A stretch of 64,000 nt of DNA. Source: Hypericibacter adhaerens (GTDB lineage Bacteria; Pseudomonadota; Alphaproteobacteria; Dongiales; Dongiaceae). Both the position numbers and the translations under genes were made by a program. Numbering within the stretch: the first letter of the stretch is position 1; each line of letters opens with the position of its first letter. The stretch covers positions 1,116,001 through 1,180,000 of the forward strand of contig NZ_CP042582.1 of assembly GCF_008728835.1 (NCBI RefSeq), in the 5' to 3' direction. Shown in pieces: positions 58,458-64,000 of the stretch. Below the pieces are notes generated by a model. That model was not told the origin of the DNA. It saw only the letters and a program-made list of their open reading frames with translations, and searched no databases.

Positions 58458-59531
58458 ATGGCTTCCGTCACGGTCAGGAATGTCACCAAGAGCTATAGCG
58501 GGTTCGAGGTCATCCACGGGATCGACCTCGCGATCGAGGATGGCAGCTTCGTCGTGCTGCTGGGCCCCTCCGGCTGCGGCAAGTCCACGCTGCTGCGCAT
58601 GATCGCCGGGCTCGAGGCGATCTCCTCGGGCGAGATCGCCATCGGCAACCGCGTGGTGAACGACCTGCATCCCAAGGACCGGGACATCGCGATGGTGTTC
58701 CAGAACTACGCCCTCTACGCCCACATGACGGCCTTCGACAACATCGCCTTCTCGATGCAGCTCAAGAAGCTGCCGCAGGCGGAGATCCGCCAGAAGGTGG
58801 AGTGGGCGGCCTCGATCCTGGGCCTCACCGACTATCTCGACCGCTATCCGCGCCAGCTCTCGGGCGGCCAGCGCCAGCGCATCGCCATGGGACGAGCCAT
58901 CGTGCGCGACCCGGCGGTGTTCCTGTTCGACGAGCCGCTCTCGAACCTCGACGCCAAGCTGCGCGTGCAGATGCGCACCGAGATCAAGGAGCTGCATCAG
59001 CGGCTTTCCACCACCACGATCTATGTCACGCACGACCAGATCGAGGCCATGACCATGGCCGACGTGATCGCGATCCTGCGCGACGGGCGGATCGAGCAGG
59101 TGGGGCGGCCGCTCGCCGTCTATGACAAGCCCGCCAATCTCTTCGTCGCCGAGTTCATCGGCTCACCCGGCATCAACCTGATGCCGGGCGAGATCGGGTC
59201 CGTGAACGGCAGTCCGGTGGTGCGCAGCGGCGAGATCGCCCTGCCGCTGCCGCCGGCGCTGGGCCTCCAAGCCGGCCGCAAGGTCGTCTATGGCGTCCGG
59301 CCCGAGCATCTGCGTCTCGTCACCGACGGCGCCGGCGTGCCCGCGACGGTCTCGGTGGTCGAGCCGACCGGCCCCGAGATCCATATCTATGCCGACATCG
59401 CGGGCAAGGAGGTCTGCGCGGTCACGAAGGATCGCCTGGCCATCGATCCGGGCGCCAAGCTCCAGCTCGCGCCGCTGCTGGATCGCGTCCTGCTGTTCGA
59501 TCAGGAAACGGGCAAGGCGATCGGGCGATAA
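58458..59531 (+). CDS. Carbohydrate ABC transporter ATPase (UgpC/MalK type)
   Basis: This 357-residue ATPase has Walker A GPSGCGKST near residue 38, the signature LSGGQRQRIAMGRAI, Walker B FLFDEPLSNLDAKLR, and the C-terminal TOBE/OB-fold domain (YGVRPEHLRLV, VVEPTGPEIHIY). The length is standard for sugar importers. It is the last gene of the plus-strand operon and converges on the glycine-zipper lipoprotein. Confidence 0.93.
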   Translation: MASVTVRNVTKSYSGFEVIHGIDLAIEDGSFVVLLGPSGCGKSTLLRMIAGLEAISSGEIAIGNRVVNDLHPKDRDIAMVFQNYALYAHMTAFDNIAFSMQLKKLPQAEIRQKVEWAASILGLTDYLDRYPRQLSGGQRQRIAMGRAIVRDPAVFLFDEPLSNLDAKLRVQMRTEIKELHQRLSTTTIYVTHDQIEAMTMADVIAILRDGRIEQVGRPLAVYDKPANLFVAEFIGSPGINLMPGEIGSVNGSPVVRSGEIALPLPPALGLQAGRKVVYGVRPEHLRLVTDGAGVPATVSVVEPTGPEIHIYADIAGKEVCAVTKDRLAIDPGAKLQLAPLLDRVLLFDQETGKAIGR

Positions 59532-59559
59532 GCCTGTCGCGTTCGCGCCGCTGGGGGCA

Positions 59560-60273
59560 TCACCAGTGGTGATAGTGGTTATGGTACCCGCCGCCACCGC
59601 CGAAATAGAAGGTGAAGCGAGGGCCACCCCAGTAGGGGTAGTAGGGCCGCGGATAATAGTACCGCGGGTAATAGTAGGCGTAGGGCGCCGGATAGTAATA
59701 GGGATAAGGATAGTAGTAGGCCGGCGGCGGGTAGGCATAGACCGGCGCCGGGGGCGGGGCCACGACGGCGCCGGGCGCCGGCACAGGTTCCGGCGCGGAC
59801 ATCGGTGCCGTGGCGATCGTGGTCTTGTTGCCGGTGGTCGCCATGCACTGCTGGTAGGCGAGATCGTAGCGCTGCTGGATCTCGGCGGCCGAGGCGTTCG
59901 CATTGTTCACGCCGGCGGCGGCGCCGGTCAGGAGGCCGGCGCCCGCGCCGATCGCGGCGCCCATGGCCGGATTGCCCGCGGCCAGACCGATGAGCGCGCC
60001 CGCACCGGCGCCCAGCGCCGTGCCGATGGCGGCGCTGCCGAGCCCCGCCTGGTTGGCGGCGTCGGCCGGCGAGATTCCGACCTGCTGGCCGGCGAACGAC
60101 CGGCAGGTCAGGTCGTCCTGCTGGAATTGGCTGAGCGTCTTCCCGTCGCCCGGCATGACCGGCAGGCTCGGCCCCGGCGGCGCCTGGACCGCGCAGGCGC
60201 TGAGGCCCAGCAGGCAGGCAAGGGCGACGAAGCTGAAACGGGCGGAACGCGGGCGCAAGATTGGATCATCCAT
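59560..60273 (-). CDS. Glycine-zipper lipoprotein with Tyr/Pro-rich tail
   Basis: This is a 237-residue envelope lipoprotein: signal peptide with lipobox LLGLSAC (Cys about 27), a glycine-zipper membrane-spanning region (LGAGAGALIGLAAGNPAMGA and a second repeat) in the middle, and a C-terminal third rich in tyrosine and proline (PPPAYYYPYPYYYP and similar) ending in Gly and His residues. Glycine-zipper lipoproteins insert in the outer membrane or link envelope layers; the aromatic tail could bind surfaces, metals or the cell wall. Function unknown. Confidence 0.85.
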   Translation of the reverse strand: MDDPILRPRSARFSFVALACLLGLSACAVQAPPGPSLPVMPGDGKTLSQFQQDDLTCRSFAGQQVGISPADAANQAGLGSAAIGTALGAGAGALIGLAAGNPAMGAAIGAGAGLLTGAAAGVNNANASAAEIQQRYDLAYQQCMATTGNKTTIATAPMSAPEPVPAPGAVVAPPPAPVYAYPPPAYYYPYPYYYPAPYAYYYPRYYYPRPYYPYWGGPRFTFYFGGGGGYHNHYHHW

Positions 60274-60372
60274 CCTGGAAACGGGATTCTGCGCTTTGGT
60301 ACACGTCGCACCCGTGCGATTCCTGCGCCGGCCGAAATCTCTGGATCTTGAAGGCCTTGCCGGTGGCGCGCC

Positions 60373-61371
60373 TCAGCGCTTGCGGGCGCGACGACGCTCG
60401 GAGGGCGAAAGCGCGACCCAATCGGCCCGATAGCGGCGGCCGCGGATGCGTGCTTCGGCGGGGGCGTCATAGACGACGAGAAGACCGGGCTTTCCATGCC
60501 GCTCGAGCGGGCAAATCCCCTCGGGATGCTCCCGGCCCAGCGGCCATTCCCACAGGAGGTCCGGCCGCTGGATCTTGTCCGTCCGGCGCGGCCGCCAGCG
60601 GAAGAGCTTGAACGGCACGTTGGCGGCGGAGACGGGCCCCGCGAGAATGGCGATCTCGCGATTCATCACGGTCAGGTCGCGAATCCCCAAGCCGCCCAGC
60701 TCGAGCAGATGGGTGACGGGCTTCCCGCGCTTGATCAGCCCCTGCCGCGCGGTCTCGAACTCGACCGCGATCGCGATGCTGTCGACCAGCGGACCGCGAA
60801 GCCCGAGAAGAAGCCTCTCCCCCGACACGGCGAGGCCTTCGATGTCGAGCCCGTTCTCCTTGCTCGGCAGGTCGATGAAGGGCGCGATATAGGCGTTCTT
60901 GCGCAGGATCGCCCGCAGGCTTCCAGCGCCCCGAAAAGGCAGGGCCGTGCCCTTCCGGGCGGTATCGCCGCCGTCCTTCTTGAGCTCGACCGCGCCCAGC
61001 AGGCAGCGGCTGGCCCGGTCGCGAAAGCGCGTGTCGATTCGATCCGCCTCTTTCGCCTTGCGGCGGACATGGCAATGCGACCCGCAGACCCAGAGCCGCC
61101 CCGCCTCGACCGCGAGGGATTCGATATCGGCCTCGTCACCGCGAGCCTTGCCCGGCAGCGCGGCGAACAGGCCGTCGAGCGAAACCTGCTCGCGCAGGCG
61201 GAAGCCATCTCCATGCGGTTCGAGGCACTCGATCGTCCGCCCCTCGTCCGATGCGGTCCAGAGGGACGGCCCGGCCGCCACGGCCGCGGAGATGTTGCGA
61301 AGCAGCTTGTCGCTGGCCGCCGGCCCGTAATCCAGCCAGACCGTCGCTGGGCGTCGCTTGCTCTTTCGCAT
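60373..61371 (-). CDS. DUF3616-domain protein
   Basis: This 332-residue protein fits the DUF3616 family as I recall it, with landmarks ADIESLAVEAGRLWVCGSH and NGLDIEGLAVSGERLLLGLR, and a beta-propeller-like pattern of repeated strands. The C-terminus is strongly basic (SERRRARKR). No signal peptide is evident and the function is unknown. It lies 42 bases downstream of the enolase-superfamily gene on the same strand, which suggests cotranscription but not a shared pathway. Confidence 0.65.
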   Translation of the reverse strand: MRKSKRRPATVWLDYGPAASDKLLRNISAAVAAGPSLWTASDEGRTIECLEPHGDGFRLREQVSLDGLFAALPGKARGDEADIESLAVEAGRLWVCGSHCHVRRKAKEADRIDTRFRDRASRCLLGAVELKKDGGDTARKGTALPFRGAGSLRAILRKNAYIAPFIDLPSKENGLDIEGLAVSGERLLLGLRGPLVDSIAIAVEFETARQGLIKRGKPVTHLLELGGLGIRDLTVMNREIAILAGPVSAANVPFKLFRWRPRRTDKIQRPDLLWEWPLGREHPEGICPLERHGKPGLLVVYDAPAEARIRGRRYRADWVALSPSERRRARKR

Positions 61372-61413
61372 GGATGAAGCGTTTGTTGGTGCCGGCCTCC
61401 CGGCTGCATCTTG

Positions 61414-62586
61414 TCAGATCTTCGGCGGCGCGAAAATCGTCCTGCTCTTCACCTTGATCTCGACATCGACGGCGTAGGTCTTGAGCGCGGCCGGGTTGAT
61501 CGTGACACCCAGGCCCGGCGCGTCGGGAACCTCGATCTCGCCATTGGCGTTGGGCGCGATGCGCGAGGTGGTGAGCTCGGTGGCGAGGCTGCTGAGCGCC
61601 GTCGGATATTCGCAGATCCGGCTGTCCGAGAGGCCCGCGTAGGGCTGGAGCGAGGCGCTCAGCGCCAGGTTCGAGGTGAAGGTGTGGTTCACATAGGTGA
61701 CGCCCTTCTTCACCGCATAGTCCGCGACCTGCTTGGCGGGCCAAAGCCCGCCGATGCGCCCGCAATCGATCTGGACGAAGCCGACATGGCCGTAGTCGAT
61801 GAGATGCTGGGCCATATGGCGGTTGTGCGCCGCCTCGCCGCCCGCGAGCTTCACGCTGCCGCTGCGCTTGGCGAGCTGACCATAGGCTTCGTAGGCATGG
61901 CCGCCGAACGGCTCCTCGAGCCAGGTCGCCTTGTTGGCGGCGAGCGAGGCGATGCGCTGGGCCGCGGCCTCGACATCCTCGGCGAAGATCTGGCCGGCAT
62001 CGATCAGCAGGATGCCGTCGGGTCCGAGCCCCTGCCGCGCGGCCTCGACCTGGGCGATGTCGCCTTCGAGGCTGTCGCCGTAGGGGGCCCAGCCGAATTT
62101 CGCGGCCCTGAATCCCTTGGCGCGAATCTCCTTCGCGCGGGCGAGCGTCTGATCGGGCGTGGTGCCGAACAGCACGGAGGCGTAGGGCGTCTTGGGATAG
62201 GCCTTCTTGTAGCCGAGGAGCTTCCAGGCCGGTTCGCCCCGCACATGGCCGAGCAGGTCCCACAGCGCCATCTCGATGCCGGACCAGGTGTGCGCAGCCT
62301 GCAGCAGATCCATGCTGTTGAAGGCGAGCACCGCCGCGATCCGCTGGATGTCCTCGGGCCCGTCGAGCGTCTCGCCCAGCACCGAGGCCGAGACCGGCCG
62401 GCAGGCGCCGTGCGACATCGGGCAGACGAAGGCCGCGATCGAGGGCAGGGGCGCCGCCTCGCACTCGCCCCAGCCGACATGGCCGCCGGCCTGGACGCGC
62501 ACGACGAGCGCATCCTGGCTGCCGTCGCCGGCCGTCGTCACGACGGGCATCGCGAGATAGAAGAAATCCACGCTGTCGATTTTCAT
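61414..62586 (-). CDS. Mandelate racemase/muconate lactonising enzyme-family protein
   Basis: This 390-residue enolase-superfamily enzyme has the capping domain and the barrel with AKFGWAPYG (catalytic-lysine position), the metal ligands in ILLIDAGQ, WLEEPFG and LAGGEAAHN, and VNHTFTSNLALSAS. Members mostly dehydrate sugar acids or racemise hydroxy acids. The ATG at 62586 (MKIDSVDFF) is the family start. It is divergent from an SDR with a palindrome between, so a sugar-acid catabolic role is likely; the exact substrate cannot be read from sequence. Confidence 0.88.
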   Translation of the reverse strand: MKIDSVDFFYLAMPVVTTAGDGSQDALVVRVQAGGHVGWGECEAAPLPSIAAFVCPMSHGACRPVSASVLGETLDGPEDIQRIAAVLAFNSMDLLQAAHTWSGIEMALWDLLGHVRGEPAWKLLGYKKAYPKTPYASVLFGTTPDQTLARAKEIRAKGFRAAKFGWAPYGDSLEGDIAQVEAARQGLGPDGILLIDAGQIFAEDVEAAAQRIASLAANKATWLEEPFGGHAYEAYGQLAKRSGSVKLAGGEAAHNRHMAQHLIDYGHVGFVQIDCGRIGGLWPAKQVADYAVKKGVTYVNHTFTSNLALSASLQPYAGLSDSRICEYPTALSSLATELTTSRIAPNANGEIEVPDAPGLGVTINPAALKTYAVDVEIKVKSRTIFAPPKI

Positions 62587-62682
62587 GGTCGCCCTGTCCG
62601 GCTGGTGAAGCGATAAGCGGGATCGGTTCGGCATTTTATCCCCCGATCCCAATCCCTTGACCGCTATTCAATCTGACCGCAG

Positions 62683-62700
62683 AGTATCTTCCAAGATACT
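62683..62700. promoter_or_regulatory. 18-bp inverted repeat in the divergent region upstream of the sugar-acid genes
   Basis: AGTATCTTCCAAGATACT has perfect eight-base arms with a two-base centre and lies between the divergent enolase-superfamily gene and SDR. The shape and spacing suit a GntR-type dimer; no regulator gene for it is in the window. The rest of this 263-base gap holds no gene. Confidence 0.6.
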
Positions 62701-62849
62701 AGAGCAAAGTCCAGAATGCCGGAATTGAACCGGCGGGGAAAACGGGAGCCGGCCGGCGGATTCTCAGTTTTTCGGGCGGGCGCGCAGCGGTGGGAAACGG
62801 CGCGCCCTCGAAAGCCCGGGCGAGGATGGCCGGTCCATCGGGTGACGGA

Positions 62850-63626
62850 ATGCCTCTGCTGAGCGATCGGGTCTGCATGATCACCGGCGCGGGCCAGGGC
62901 CTCGGGCGCGCCGTGGCGCTCGAGATGGCCCGGGAGGGCGCGCGTGTCGTGCTGCTCGAGCGCAACCCCGACACGCTCCAGGCCGTCGCCGCCGAGATCG
63001 CTGCCGCCGGCGGCAGCGCTGCTCCCTACACGCTCGACGTCACCGACTACGAGACCTATGGCCGCATCGCCGCCGACGTGATCGCCAAGCAGGGGCGTAT
63101 CGACGTGCTGGTGAACAACGCGGCTATCAATCCCGACGCCAAGACGATCCTGGAGGACCGGCTCGAGGATTGGCGCCGCACCCTCGCGATCAATCTCGAG
63201 GCCGTCTATATGGGCTCGAAGCTGGTGGCGCCGCAGATGGTGAAGCAGAAGGACGGGCGCATCATCTCCATCGCCTCGATCCAGGGCTTCGCCTCGAGCG
63301 GCACGGTCGGCGCCTACAACGCCGCCAAGGGCGGCATCATCGCCTTCACCAAATCGATGGCGGTCGAGCTTGGCGCCTACAACATCCTGGTCAATGCCGT
63401 GGCGCCGGGCTTCATGTCCACGCCGATGTCGGTCATCAACGGCGTCAACGAGACCGAGACGCCGGAATTCATCGAATGGTACGTCGACAAGGCGAAGATC
63501 CCGCTGCGCCGCACCGGCTATCCGGAGGATGTATCCGGCACGGTGATCTTCCTGGCCTCGCCCTATTGCCGCTACATGACCGGCCAGCTGCTGGTCGTCG
63601 ATGGCGGCCTCATGAGCACATTCTGA
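62850..63626 (+). CDS. Short-chain dehydrogenase/reductase
   Basis: This is a 258-residue classical SDR with TGAGQGLGRAVALEMAREGA, VNNAAINPDAKT, the serine region ISIASIQGFAS, Tyr-x-x-x-Lys in AYNAAKGGIIAF, and the C-terminal GQLLVVDGGLMSTF. It resembles sugar and sugar-acid dehydrogenases. I chose the ATG at 62850; ATG 62826 is possible, and neither has a strong ribosome site. It precedes a solute-binding protein by 52 bases, so it probably begins an import and oxidation operon. Confidence 0.88.
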   Translation: MPLLSDRVCMITGAGQGLGRAVALEMAREGARVVLLERNPDTLQAVAAEIAAAGGSAAPYTLDVTDYETYGRIAADVIAKQGRIDVLVNNAAINPDAKTILEDRLEDWRRTLAINLEAVYMGSKLVAPQMVKQKDGRIISIASIQGFASSGTVGAYNAAKGGIIAFTKSMAVELGAYNILVNAVAPGFMSTPMSVINGVNETETPEFIEWYVDKAKIPLRRTGYPEDVSGTVIFLASPYCRYMTGQLLVVDGGLMSTF

Positions 63627-63678
63627 TCCGATCGAGATTCCTTATCCGGACAACCGCAGCCAACAGGAAGGCATGTCC

Positions 63679-64000
63679 ATGACAACAAAACAAAACGGCT
63701 CTGCTGGTTTCTCTCGCCGCAAGCTTCTCCAGGCGTCCGCCGGTCTCGGGGCCGGCGCTGCGCTTGGCGGCCTGCTGCCCTCGCTCTCCGCGCGCGCCGA
63801 CGCACCGACCCTGAACATGTGGTGGTGGGGCGAGCAGGAACTGCCCGGTCTGCAGGCCTTCCTCGACGATTCGGTCAAGGCCTACAGCGCGGCGAGTGTG
63901 AAGACGATGCTGCAGGACACGGCGGTCGTGATCTCGCAGTTCCAGACCGCCGCGGCCGCGGGCAACGCGCCGGACATCCAGTATCTCTGGAACGGCATCT
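63679..64000 (+). CDS. Solute-binding protein, N-terminal part (runs off the window)
   Basis: Only the first 107 codons are inside the window. The N-terminus has a twin-arginine signal, FSRRKLLQASAGLGAGAALG, ending near ARA-DA. The family 1 solute-binding opening LNMWWWGEQELPGLQAFLDD and APDIQYLWNGI follow. ATG 63679 is seven bases after AGGAAGG; an ATG at 63673 is too close to it. It should serve an ABC importer whose permeases lie downstream of the window, linked to the SDR and the divergent enolase-superfamily enzyme. Confidence 0.85.
   Translation, partial: MTTKQNGSAGFSRRKLLQASAGLGAGAALGGLLPSLSARADAPTLNMWWWGEQELPGLQAFLDDSVKAYSAASVKTMLQDTAVVISQFQTAAAAGNAPDIQYLWNGI

Overview
The window is a GC-rich chromosomal stretch (roughly two thirds G+C by eye) from an alphaproteobacterium, most likely a free-living Rhodospirillales-type organism. 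The reasons are the housekeeping gene families and their order (trxB/lrp, carA-carB-greA, yqeY, dnaG-rpoD), twin-arginine binding proteins, aerobic-type molybdenum hydroxylase subunits and many catabolic ABC-transporter operons. No rRNA, phage, insertion sequence or CRISPR array was seen. Assignments come from reading the sequence and from remembered family motifs; no database search was run.

Layout. 0.1-10.5 kb: periplasmic methionine sulfoxide reductase MsrP, the threonine-to-glycine pair kbl-tdh, a lipoprotein, a PAS protein, a probable structured small RNA on the minus strand, a LysR regulator, trxB divergent from an Lrp regulator, a protein-isoaspartate methyltransferase relative and a flavin-binding protein. 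10.0-20.8 kb: greA, carB and carA on the minus strand, with a low-GC foreign-looking winged-helix gene fitted between carA and carB with one-base gaps; then yqeY, dnaG, rpoD and a CAU-anticodon tRNA. 20.8-25.9 kb: a 112-bp tandem repeat directly behind the tRNA, a small GIY-YIG nuclease with a broken partial copy, a large two-module exported protein of unknown function and a radical SAM protein.

25.9-41.8 kb is a catabolic island that reads as a nicotinate-type (N-heteroaromatic) degradation cluster. It holds a three-subunit molybdenum hydroxylase with a CoxG-like protein, a NicC-like flavin monooxygenase, an M29-like protein in the position of the 2,5-dihydroxypyridine dioxygenase, an alpha/beta hydrolase in the position of the N-formylmaleamate deformylase, a divergent amidase, a complete branched-chain-amino-acid-type ABC transporter, an SDR and a TetR regulator. 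A perfect 14-bp palindrome lies in the divergent promoter region.

42.0-45.8 kb: a LysR regulator, a SAM methyltransferase, and a TetR regulator beside an MipA/OmpV outer-membrane protein whose promoter carries an operator-like inverted repeat. 46.0-59.5 kb: a large sugar or polyol utilisation regulon around a SorC regulator. On one side are an AraM/glycerol-1-phosphate-dehydrogenase-type enzyme, two class II aldolase-fold proteins, an FGGY kinase and a HAD phosphatase; on the other are an SDR, a four-gene ABC transporter and a second FGGY kinase. 59.6-64.0 kb: a glycine-zipper lipoprotein, a DUF3616 protein, and the start of a third catabolic locus (enolase-superfamily enzyme divergent from an SDR and a solute-binding protein that runs off the end), with an 18-bp palindrome between the divergent genes.
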